Assembly (NCBI GenBank): GCA_032358255.1
Contig: JAULBX010027052.1
Coordinates: 124,001 to 188,000 of the forward strand
Origin: Heterotrichella gracilis
Lineage: Eukaryota > Sar > Xanthophyceae > Tribonematales > Xanthonemataceae
Length of the DNA: 64,000 nucleotides
Direction: 5' to 3'
A program made the translations under genes and the position numbers. Below the pieces are notes generated by a model. It ran no database searches. It was not told where the DNA came from and was given only the letters and a program-made list of their open reading frames with translations. Shown here piece by piece: positions 1 to 10,400 of the stretch. The stretch's first letter is position 1. Every line of letters begins with the position of its first letter.

Positions 1-35
1 GCATGCCCTCAACCTCCCTCCCCCCTCCTTCTCAG
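1..35 (+). other. 3' end of a TIM44 intron
   Basis: A pyrimidine-rich tract ends in a CAG acceptor at 33-35, directly before the first visible TIM44 exon. It is the tail of an intron whose 5' part lies outside the window. Confidence 0.7.
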
Positions 36-1487
36 CTGGGAACGCACCCCTTCTTCCGGCGACTGCGCGGGCTGGGGAATACTCGCGTGGTGCGCAAGGG
101 GAGGGAGATGGCCGAGGATGTGCGGGATAGGTGGGAGACCATGGACTCGCCGCTGGTGCACAAGATACAGGTGGTTGTGGGATGGAGGATGCAGTGTCAA
201 CCATTTGGTATGCGCCGGTGCACGTGGGTGGCGGTGATGATGCAGACTCCCCTTGAACCCCCATCCATCCTTACACAATCAAGTAAATCGACCCAAAAAA
301 ATCAACAGGCATGTTCTGCCGAGCGCTCTATCCACAGGCCCCTTGTAACCCCCCCTCCCCCCTACAGGACATGACCGACTCCATGTTCGCTGAAAGCGAG
401 GCCGCGTCCGCCATGCGCGAGGTGCGCGCGCGCGACCCCACCTTTGACATCCTGCGCTTCCTGGCCAGTGTGAAGCATGACGTGCCGCTGGTCATCGCCG
501 CATACCTGCGGGGGCAGGCGGACGTGCTGAAGCAGCACTGCTCGCCCGACATGGTTGAGCGGCTGGTGGCCATCACTGCGGTGCAGCAAGCGGAGGTGGG
601 TGGGTGGGTGTGGTGGGTGGTGGTGGTGGTGGTGGTGGGTAGGGGGTTGGTGATTATTGCAGTGTATCAGGCGGAGGTGCGTGTTAAGGGTGGGTGGTGG
701 TGGTGGTTCTGACTCCATGGTGGTGGTGGCTGGTGGTTGGAGCAACACCTGTGTGTAATGCCTTGGTGCTGCCAGGGTTTCCCCTCTACCCTATTGAACT
801 ATAATATCAAATAACCATCCCCCGTCACACACACGCACCATGAGCCCTGAATCCCCCTTACCTTTAGACCCTACGGCTGATGTTGTTACCCTTGTGCAGG
901 GTTTGTTCCCTGACGCCACCATGCTCGACATCTCTGACGTTGAGCTGGTTGACGTCAAGTTCTACGAGGGCGAGCCCCTGATGCTGGTGCAGTTCAACTG
1001 CCAGCAGATAGACTGCGCAAGAGACAAGTGAGTGGCAGGGGGCTGGGATGCTAGGAATCGGGGGTGATTCTTGGGGTCATATGGGATATGATCATGTGCC
1101 AGATGGCGGTACCAGCCCACCTTTGACCCTGCATGCTCCCGTCGGTCTACCTCTCTTATTACAGTCGTATGGGATGTGGTAAGAGACGGCAACAACCAAC
1201 TGCATGGTCTGCATGGCTCGTCGCCTTACCTCTACTGCCGCTAAACCACCACCCACCCCCACCCATGCGTTGTCCTTTACCCCCTTCACGCATCACCAAC
1301 CCCCCACCACCACCGCAGATTCGGCAATGTGGTGGAGGGGGGTCCCGATGAGGTGCGGCGGGTGTACTACGCATGGGCGCTTCAGCAGGACAGGGCCAGT
1401 GGGGCGGTGGGTGCGGATGGCAAGCTGATCGCCCCCCGCTGGCAAATCAGGGAGATGGTGGTCAGGGGGATGCACAACCTGCTGTGA
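36..1487 (+). CDS. TIM44: TIM44, mitochondrial import motor subunit (5' partial)
   Basis: C-terminal half of TIM44, the peripheral inner-membrane protein that tethers mtHsp70 to the TIM23 translocon in the matrix. Exons are 36-170, 368-595, 900-1027 and 1319-1487; all junctions are GT-AG and the frame is continuous for 219 residues to the stop at 1485-1487. The Tim44-like domain is recognisable: a helical stretch with DPTFDILRFL, then CSPDMVERL, LDISDVELVDVKF, VQFNCQQIDCARDKFG, an EGGPDEVRRVYYAW segment (family: VEGGxDxIxxxxYxWA) and the final PRWQIREM. The N-terminal half, with targeting peptide and Hsp70-contact region, lies upstream of the window. The first intron after 595 begins with a GGT/TGG microsatellite. 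The gene converges with ELP4. The assignment rests on the conserved C-terminal domain and is secure. Confidence 0.93.
596..722 (+). repeat. GGT/TGG microsatellite in a TIM44 intron
   Basis: The intron opens with GTGGGT and runs into imperfect (GGT)n, densest at about 598-640 and again at 688-722. It is G-rich on the sense strand and could form G-quadruplexes. Nothing else is visible here. Confidence 0.7.
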
Positions 1488-2888
1488 GGAGGGGAGGAAA
1501 AAACCTTGGTTGGGGTATTGCATTCCCTGGGTTGGGAGAGCAGGGCAGATGGGAAACCCTAGGGGGAAACCTTTGGTTGATGTTACAGTAGTACTCAGCC
1601 CGGGACTGGGGTAGTACTGAAAGAAATCCAGGTGCTGGGGTGGGTGCGATGGCCCTGTGACCTACCTGGTGTGGTGTCTTGAGTCTGAGAGATGGGGGGA
1701 GAGGGCATTGCGCTTGGTGGGTGGGTCCAAGGGAAGGGGCCTTGCGCGTGTGTGGGGACAACATAAGGGCGTGGGTGGACGAGGATGGTGGGTTCTGGCA
1801 GCCGTCTGATTGACTGTGCTGGCCCAGAAACGCACCCTAACATTCATTTTTGCTTGCCGATCATTTGGGCTGACGCTACAAAGACTTGGCCATGCTTCTT
1901 GTGAATGACTATATGAGTTGTTTCAGTATTACAGCACTGCGCTATCACCATCATGGGGCTATCACGCGTGTCATTGACAAGGCTTGCCAATGGCTCTCAG
2001 AGCCAAGCCTTGGGTTCAACCCAGTGGGCGTCTAGAGCTGAGCCGGGGGTGGCACTGGCAGTGCCAACTGGGCACATTAAGGGATTTGCAGGTGGTGCCC
2101 TGGATGTCTGCATTGCACAGTCCCTGCTTCCAGGCTGGCGTTTAAACGGAATGCGCGGCTGCTATGGTTTCACAGCGTATTACTAATATACACGTAACAG
2201 CAATACCATGCACCACTCCAGTACTGACGTGACGCCGGGTGTTCAACACCAATCATTGTGCAGATCTGTCGACTTTTGCAAGCAGGCAAGGGGAGTTTCT
2301 AATAGAAAGGAAATGAAATCAAAGAGAGGGGACGCACAAAGGCGTTAGTGGGCCACTGGCTGGCTCAATGCCAGCACGCAGGGCAATGCCATGCAAAATG
2401 GTTCATCAACTAGCTGAGCTGGGACGATGACCATGGCATTGCCAAGCCTTGACAAAGCACACCATGGATCACCCTACCTAGTATTCAGTATGTTGCAAAA
2501 GACTCACTTAAAATATGTATTGGTGCTATTTATGATAGACGATGATGTATTTATGATACAGAGGTACATACACACGGTCTACACATGACGCGGCTCAACG
2601 GCCCCAGGCATGCACGCATTGAACTAGAGGCACGCACCATCGATAACCTTTTAACGCACGCTCAGCCTGAAACTAGTAAAATGCGCTGCAAAAGCGACAG
2701 CAACGGAACAAAGTACAGCTGCACTGCTGGAACAAAGTACAGCCGCACAGGCCCAGTGTGCCTGCAACATGTTGCAACACCTTGAAAAATCCTTTAAATG
2801 ATAAAATTACACTCTGATGGCACAAACCCAGGCTCGCCCAAAAGGGGCCAATACACAATGAACAATAGGACAACATGGACTGGTGGTT
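1488..2888. other. intergenic, convergent (TIM44 / ELP4 3' regions)
   Basis: About 1.4 kb between two convergent stop codons, presumably both 3' UTRs. Base composition drops towards A+T after about 1850. The longest open frames (such as 1953-2186, + strand) have no recognisable domain or splice context. No RNA gene or mobile element was recognised. A TGTAA, the usual green-algal poly(A) motif, lies on the minus strand 78 bases past the ELP4 stop. Confidence 0.6.
2807..2811 (-). terminator. putative poly(A) signal of ELP4
   Basis: TGTAA read on the minus strand, 78 bases downstream of the ELP4 stop. TGTAA is the usual poly(A) motif of chlorophyte algae. The motif is short, so the call rests mostly on position. 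Confidence 0.4.
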
Positions 2889-5800
2889 TCAAAAATCAAA
2901 CTGCTTGTTATCGGCCTGCGGGGGGCCCCCACAAAGCGCCGCGGCCGCCGGTTTTGTGGCCCCCGCCGCCGCCGCTCCCTCCGCCTCTGCCATTTCCGCC
3001 TCGGGGTCAATTTCCAGGGGGTCTATGGCCAGACGCCGCCGCTTGTGCCTGTAAACGAGGCGGGGAACAATATGAAGATTGGTATACCGTATACAGTGTT
3101 TTGGTGATGGAATTGACCACCCAAATGCACACGCAGCCTGTAGCAAAACAAAGGAATTTTGTATAATATAAAAGATATACCGTGGGAATGACCCCATATA
3201 ATGGGGTTTTGCTGGTTAAGATGACCTCAGCTGCACGTGCAACACAACTATGCATCGCACGCTGTGCAGGGTTCGTCAAAACCACACAAGTTGTGGCACA
3301 AGCCGGCAATGGGAATCTTTTCTTGTACATAATTTCGTCGACCACATAGAGTGCCCCACACCGGACTCCTGTCCCCAGCTCCATCTGACAAGGCAAACCC
3401 TAAACCCTAAACAGTGGGGAACCTCTGCAGTGGACCTCGGTTGTCCACCCCCACCCACCTGATCACAAACAGCAACTGCTCAAGCAGCGGCGGGGCCAGG
3501 GCGCCTGTAGCAGGCAGCTTGATGACTCGGAGCAGGCCACAGCAACTGGGGACAAGGGGGAAAATGCCAGTTGAGAGGGGATAGGACGGCGCAAGGTGTG
3601 TGCACGAATGGCGGCGGGCATTTGTGCATTGTTGGGAGTAGACAGTTTCATTGTATTCTGAGGCAGGTTTATGGGGAAAATGCCACATGAGAGGTTGTGA
3701 GCCGTGCTCTAGCCACAGCCAAACTTCAGCTGCGGCCTGTAGGGTTTCACTAGAGTTCTGCCACATTGTTCCCACCTAATGGCCCGCTTTACAGAGGGTT
3801 CTACTAGGGATTCGCTACGTTTTTTAAACCTACCTTGCCGGGTCAGCAATGATGCGCACCACATCTGCGTCATCCGCCACCGCCTCCAACACCAGCGCCA
3901 CGTCAGCAAGGTGGTGCAGGCGAGCGGTGAAGGAGGGGGGGAACAGGCCTGCAAGGGTGGAAAACACCGCTGAGGAATTCCGCCGGAAACGATAAGAGCA
4001 AAGGAGGTATACATGTTGTACACAGCAGGCGAGAGCACAAAGGAGCTGAGCGCCCCAGTGCACATATGACAGGATTTCTACACAGGAATTGTAGAAACAA
4101 ACACAGTGGGTTCAACGGCCTGTTGCAGGTGCCGTGGCAGGAAACCCATCGCCTATTGATGCCAGGGCGTGTGCAGGGTTTCCAGCCGCGGTATAAGGGT
4201 TTGTTTAGGGTTTTCACCTGTTGGCACGGTGACCACTGCTGCGCATCGCCTGTCTCGTACCACCCCCTTGAGCCGCAGCAGCAGGCGAAACAGCTCGCTG
4301 CAGGGCAGCACAGAACACCCATTTTAGTCACAGCTCAGCTATCAGCTGATAAGGTTACAGTTTAGAGTTCTGTCGCAGTGTCGCAGTCAAAACACAAAAC
4401 CCTACACTAGGATGACCCCACTACGGTCACGGCAACGTGGCCCTGTCACACATACCCTACATTAGGGTGACCCCACCCCTTAGCACATGAGCACACACCA
4501 CATACAGCATCTCCACAGCCCACCCACCCACCCACCACTACCACCACCCACCGTTGCGTGCTCTCCTCGTCCAGATATTCGCTCAGACCCCAGCCGGGCG
4601 ACCCCAGGGATGCCACTGCCACCCGCCCCACCCACTGGGGACCCAGCGCGGGGGCGCCCTGCTGGGGAGTTAGGGTTTGCACAAAACCCTCGATGGCAGA
4701 GCCCAGGCGGGCAAGGCAGGAGGCGCAGTTGAACTCCCTGCAGAGCTGTGGGGGAGAAATGGGAAATAAATACAATATAAATATAACACATATAATATAA
4801 CTTTTATTACTGCAAGTCCCCCCTGGTCTCCCCCCCAAAAAACCGACAATAGCATAAACCCTTATGGCTGATCTGTACTCTGGGAGTCTGGGACCAAACA
4901 ATTGATGCTTGTAGAAGACACAAGGGTACGTATTAGGTGGTCTCTGCAACACATGATGGTGGTGGTGGGTGGGTTGTGGGCGTGCCGTCAGAACCACAGC
5001 CAAAGTGGTACTCAGCATTTCTGAATCTCAGTGGCGTATTCACATACTCACAGGATCTCATCACCCGGCAGCCACACCACCAACTCCCAAAACAATCCTC
5101 ACCACATCTCTAAGAAACCGTAGTAGCTGAGGCGCAGGGGAATTCATACCGCACACTTTACTGTAAACTTCATCATTACACATTCAGTGCATGCCATTCT
5201 AAACCGCCATTGCTTGCCAATCACACACCATTTTATCAACAGTTACAGGCCACTGCGTGCCACTTACGCGCCATTTCAGCCCCAACAAAACAAGCCATTA
5301 CCGCCCATTACTAGACATTGTGCGCACCAGTCTGGCCTGATCTAATGCTGGCGCCCCCATGGTGCGTGAGATGTCATACTGGTGACACCACTGGCGCCCC
5401 GACCCCGTGCCAGCTGCACTCACATTCTGGCGGGGCTTGCTGCTGGTGTGGGGGGTGTCTGAGGTGGCGGAGGTGGAGGCTGGTGGCCTGTGGGGGGTGG
5501 GCGTGGGGGTGAAGGGTGGGACTGGGGAGGGGAAGGGCGGGTGCAGGGTACGGGGCTTTGCAGCACACAGCAAGATGCAGCAGCGCTGGGGGAGAGGAAG
5601 CAATTGACATCATACAATTTCCCCCTCGTCTGGCTGAGATCATAACAATTATTCACCATGGATCGATGCACTACCCAGTTGCTGCGCCCCCTACCGTTTT
5701 GACGCCTTATCACTCCCCTCTGCCTCCCCTGCCTGCTGCTTAGACTTTATGTACCGCCGGTACTGCCAGGCAATCCGCAGGTGCACATCCTCCTCCCCAG

Positions 5801-6654
5801 TTTCCTTCTTAGTGTCGTCCTCCTGGGGGGTCTCAGACCGGGATTTGAGGATTTGGGGGAGCACGTTTGCGGGACCTCCGGGGGGCAGGTGTGGCAGGGC
5901 CCAATACACAGACTGCGGGAGGGAGTGGGCAGGGGGTCAGAATAAGAAATGTCGATATGAATTTACCTGCAGCGCAGTATCCCCTCTGAAGCAGTGCCAC
6001 CATTCCAAACCCTAGCCTAGGGTTTCCCCACCTGCCCATAGCTTGCCCCTTCTGCCACAAAATACTTGAGCAGAGTGGAGTGGTTGGGCGAGGCGCCATC
6101 CTCGCACACCACCATCAAAGCACCCAGAGGCAGCCCCCCACCAAGCAATTTGTCGAGGTCAGCAAGGCCGGTGGAGATGAGGGTTTGGCCATGGAGGCCA
6201 GCCCGGGTGCCGGGGTCTGCGGGAAGGGTTTATAGTTAGGGTTTGGGTTAGAATTTAACGTCTGGTAGTTATAATGATAATAACAGCCGTGGAGGCCTGG
6301 CTGTGGAGCCCTGCTTCTGGTGCAGGGATTTGTGGCAAGGTTTAGACTTAGGATTTGGGTTAGGGTTTAGGGTCTGGCTGTGGAGGCCCGCTCATGTGCC
6401 GGGGTCTGCGTGAAGGGTTTAGGGTTTAGGATCAGGCAGGGGAGGCCCGCACTGGTGCCAAAGGCTGCACAACAAGGGATGTGGGATGCGAGAGATGGCG
6501 GTGGTGGAGACGTAACCTACAACTGCAGGCATCAAAACCCAACGGCAGGCTAAGCAAAATGGGACAGACAAGGCGTATGCTAGGCTGCACCACTCCTCCC
6601 CTACGTACCTATGTTTGCGCTGCCCCCTCCCTTGCGCACAAAGCTGCTAGGCAT
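2889..6654 (-). CDS. ELP4: Elongator complex protein 4 (PAXNEB family)
   Basis: Subunit of the Elp4-5-6 RecA-like ring of Elongator, which supports modification of wobble uridine in tRNA. Nine exons: 6609-6654, 6032-6216, 5695-5912, 5302-5487, 4552-4737, 4218-4297, 3834-3948, 3459-3545, 2889-3048. They sum to 420 codons plus stop with every phase matching. Family marks in order: STGLADLDKLLGGGLPLG with a following CED motif (ELP4 lacks the RecA P-loop lysine), LRIAWQYRRY, WCHQYDISR, RVAVASLGSPGWG, LLLRLKGVVR...VVTVP, FTARLHHLADVALVLEAV, LLRVIKLPATG and a basic RHKRRRLAID tail. Human ELP4 is of similar size (about 424 aa). The ATG opens a short 15-residue first exon before a conserved glycine-rich segment. 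The exon 4/5 junction could be shifted by a few bases. Decayed copies of the exon 2 edge lie in intron 1. Confidence 0.93.
3393..3411. repeat. interstitial telomere-like heptamers (ELP4 intron 8)
   Basis: Two adjacent AAACCCT units on the plus strand, just downstream (in gene sense) of the exon ending at 3459. On the transcribed strand they read as TTTAGGG. Confidence 0.8.
6217..6470 (-). repeat. echoes of the ELP4 exon 2 acceptor edge with telomere-like spacers
   Basis: Inside intron 1, directly before exon 2, the plus strand repeats a unit that reads as a G-rich 'tggaggcc' core, a 'ggtgc(c)' piece, 'ggtctgcg' and then 'aagggttta'. The genuine boundary is at about 6190-6230. Degenerate copies lie at about 6288-6345, 6370-6420 and 6428-6470, separated by GGGTTTAGG-type heptamers. 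Each copy carries the CGCAG acceptor or a decayed version of it. Confidence 0.75.
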
Positions 6655-7438
6655 CCTGGACGGGTGCTGTGGGGGCCGGGCTAGGCGGTGGGGGCGGGGC
6701 TGGCGGTGGCCAAAGGCCGCCCTTCTTGGGGAGGTGTTGTGCAATCTCCCGTATCCGAGCACATCTTTTACGTCGATCCTATATATCTCTATTGGTTGTT
6801 AGACTGATGTTGTCTTGGCTCTGTTGCTCTGAGCCCTATGCATGCATATGCATAGTACCAGGGTGAGCGGGGGATGCAACGCGAAGCTCAGCGAACGGCA
6901 TCAAGGCTAACAAGAGCAACACCAGCCGCATCAACCAGCGGTGCTACTGCGTTCCAAGATGGGAGCCGCGCGGCATCAGACAACTCAACATGCATCAACT
7001 GCGAGGATGCTGTGCGTGGACAGCGCTGGACTGAAGCGTGGGTTGGCGTTTGACTGTGGTAGAGACCTAACGGGTTCGGCGTAACAGTTGCCTTTGTGGT
7101 TTACGTCTTTGCTCAGTTTGGGTTCTGCTCTTGTGGCGGCTGCCCGGCAGTTTCTTTTCCTAGGGTTTTGCTGTCGACCCTTAGGGTCAAAAGTGTGGGG
7201 ATTATGCTACTGAGGTTGGGAAGTGGGTTTGCTGGCCCTGGCGGCAATGCATGCTGCCTGTATGTTACCCAGAGTCCCCTTGGGGTGCAGTTTGCCTGTA
7301 GCCGTGTAGGCTGGAAATCTATTGACACCATGCAGATGCATTCCCATGACGCAATCAATGGTTTGTATGGCTATCTGCAATGAAAGCACACGGGTGGAAC
7401 CACACAGGCATGGACGGTTAAAACCCCGCTTTTAGGGT
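6655..7438. other. intergenic: ELP4 upstream region and DNAJC16-like 3' region
   Basis: About 0.8 kb between the ELP4 start codon and the stop of the next minus-strand gene. It should hold the ELP4 promoter and the 3' UTR of the J-domain gene. A TGCATGCA-containing palindromic stretch lies at 6838-6854, about 185 bases upstream of the ELP4 ATG. No coding sequence or RNA gene is supported. Confidence 0.6.
6838..6854. promoter_or_regulatory. TGCATGCA (RY-like) palindrome upstream of ELP4
   Basis: The sequence ATGCATGCATATGCATA is nearly self-complementary and lies about 185 bases before the ELP4 start codon. In plants CATGCA is the core of the RY element bound by B3-type factors. Whether it has that role here is unknown. 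Similar strings occur upstream of DNAJC16-like and GTF2H2. Confidence 0.3.
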
Positions 7439-10400
7439 TTATGGATCAGGGTTCAGCGTGCCCCCCCGGTGGTACTCAGGCACAGGGGGCATCTCACATG
7501 CCACCCACCGCCCGCTCCCATCCAGCACATTTTCCACCCCCCACGCCGGCTCCTCCCCCTGCCCACACCCTATCACATCCACCCTGCCCCGCATGGGGTG
7601 CCACAGGGCTATGAAACACGCTGCCAGCGACTCCCCCGTTTGACGGATCGATCCCTTCTCCAGGGCGATGTTTACTACCCCTTGCCAATGGGAGTCTGCT
7701 GGGGTGGTGACGGTGTAGCGGAATTTCAGGCGGGGCTCATTTTTGAAGGTGGTTCGAAGGGTGGAAAATGCGCGGATTTGTTCCCGGAGGGATTGAATTT
7801 GTTGATCGGTCAGCTCCCAGTGTGTCCAATCAATGTGTGGGGGCGCATCTACATCGGAATCGGCCTCGAATTTTGCAATCACGAGGGTGACGAGGTACTG
7901 CCCCCGCGAGGGATTGCAGTCCCTGGGTTTCAGGGGGTGGATGGATGGCCGGCGGCGTAGGAGGGAAGAGACACTGCACCGAGGGGAAAGAGGGAGAGGG
8001 GAATCCATCAGGCCTTGCAATGGGAACTGCATGGGTAGGCATCTGCCCCCAGCCGAGCAGGCTACTGCCGGGACTTGCTAGGGGTGTGCAGGGATTTGGG
8101 AGCCATTCATCCTACCCATATGTATCTTAAAGCATTCATCCTACCCGCCATGAACCTATTTTGCCATGTGTGTGCCAGGCCAGTACTGTCCTCACAGCCA
8201 AAGCGGCTATACAACAACGAAACCCTAAACCCTAGACCCTAGCCACCACACTCGCTGCTCAAGTACAACCACAGACACATGCCTGTTCCCAGTGCTGCCC
8301 TTCCATTGTGCTGTAACAGTCAATCACATGCATTGCCCCGTGCACCCATGGATGGTGCAGTCACAGGGCACATTCACAGTCATGCGCACACCCTGTTGGC
8401 ACACGCGCATGCTGCAATCACAGGTGCGTGGCAGATGCAGTCACATGCGTCACCTAGTGGCCAGCATTGACTGTGCCATATCAGGCCTTCACCCCCTGCA
8501 AATCCTTAACCCTAAACCCTTTTTCGACACGGCGACAAAGTTCCCCTGACCCTCATTAACAGTTCCTGGACAGAGGCTGCAGGGTTCTGCAACATATAGA
8601 AAGGTTTACCGGCACACCTTGACGTCAATTGTGCCTCCTCCATACAGAATAACAGAACAACAGGATAATGATGAGAGCCCCTCCTCCATACCTGGTACAG
8701 TCGTCCTCTCCCTCCCCTTCCAGCCCGTCCCCCTCTTCCCCTGCACCACCCTCCCTCGCCCCCCTTGTCGGGGACAGATTTTCAGCCTGGTATTTTGCGA
8801 CGTCCATCCCCGCTGCCAGCTTCATCCCCAGGGATTGGAGCGACAGCGCCACCACCACCAGCAGTGCCAGGGGCATCAAGGGGTGCTCCTGCACAAGCAA
8901 AACCCTAGTTCGTTCCCTTGTAGGGTTTTGCCTGAATGTGCCATGTGGCCTGCTACCTGGTCTTGAATACTTGATAACACCCACGTGTTTCACAGCGCCA
9001 TCAAACAGTTCACAGTGGCACTGGTGGAAAACCCTAAACCGTAAACCTTAAATCCTTAAACCCATATTCCCCTAGGCTTGAAATCGCCGTCGTTACATCC
9101 CATTGGATCATGCAGGTTGACAAATTGTCAATCACCCCCGTTCCATCAACTTAATTGCTAAGTCACTAGTACAGCCAAGGCATTTGAAAGCAGAACCACC
9201 ATCCAAGCTGATCCCCTCACCTCATGATAAATCGATTCCAGACTCCAGTACCTGCAGGCCCCCAGCACCACCTTCCCCCCCGCCACCACCCGCCCCCACT
9301 GCTCTTCCCCCCACCCCCCACCACCTTCGTCCGCCGACAAGTGGGGACCAGGGGAGAGGATCTCAGTCATGCCCTTCCCACCCAGGCACCCCGCCACCCA
9401 GGGGGGGAGGGAGGTGAGCAGGGATGAGGAGGGGAGGGAAGGGTCGTGGGTGAGGATTGAAAACCTGGAAAACGGGGGAGGGAAAAGATGAGCAAAGATA
9501 ATCTTGGTAATTGTGCATGCTCCCGACATAATTCTGCAGCTTTATGAGTGATTTGGAGCGCACATTGCAGGGTCACATGTTGCTGACAATAGGTGCAGTT
9601 GAGCATTGCAGTCGGACCATGCCACCCATAATCAACATCAACACCCAAAATCAACATCGACACCAAAAACAGAGCAGCTGGTCAATCACGCAGCCATGCA
9701 CACGAGGGTTTAAGGGTTGTTCACTGACCCTACGTAGAATTTTCAAGGTTCTCTGCCCTCACCTGTGGAAAAGGTTCACTTGCCGCCCGCCCCCCCAGTA
9801 GCCCTGCTGACGCGGCTCAAACGCCACCACCATCACCGCATCCCCCTTCCACCACCCCACCACCCACCCCCACCACCCCCCGCCGCACACGGGCACCGCC
9901 CCCGCACCCCTCTCCACCGCCACAGCGGCATAGAAAGAGCAGAATTCGGGTTCTGTAGCCGCATCCATCCACAGGAATCGGAGGTGGTTGTGCGTGTATG
10001 CATGCGCCAGGGTCTGGGTGTCGGGATCGAAGACCGGGGAGTGCAGGGTTTGGATGAGGGTGGCTAGGGTTTTGCGGGCGCGCAGGAGCGCGGGGCTGCG
10101 CCGCGCGACCTGCGGGGCATCGAGGGTTTGTACTAGGGTTTTCGGAGGAGATGTGTATACCCTATGTGTGGTTTTGATTGGTCCTGGCATCCGTGCACAG
10201 GCTGCGCCACCCAGCTTTACCTTAGCAAGCCAGCTTGTTGTACCAGATAAGAAGTTTGAATTTAAACACATGCAATATCCAAGGTCTTTCTAAGAATGAA
10301 GTTAGCATGTAACATGCATACGCTCCATCCACTTCACCCATCCACATCATCCACATCAACCACATCAATGCCACCACACCACACCCCCCACCCCCACACA

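Noticed and set aside
1953-2186. 77-codon open frame between TIM44 and ELP4 as a small gene
   Set aside because: No recognisable domain, signal peptide or splice context, and it lies where two 3' UTRs are expected.
5374-5643. Pro-rich open frames opposite and around ELP4 exon 4
   Set aside because: Frames come from C-rich intron sequence and shadow the true exon. No phase-compatible splice sites.
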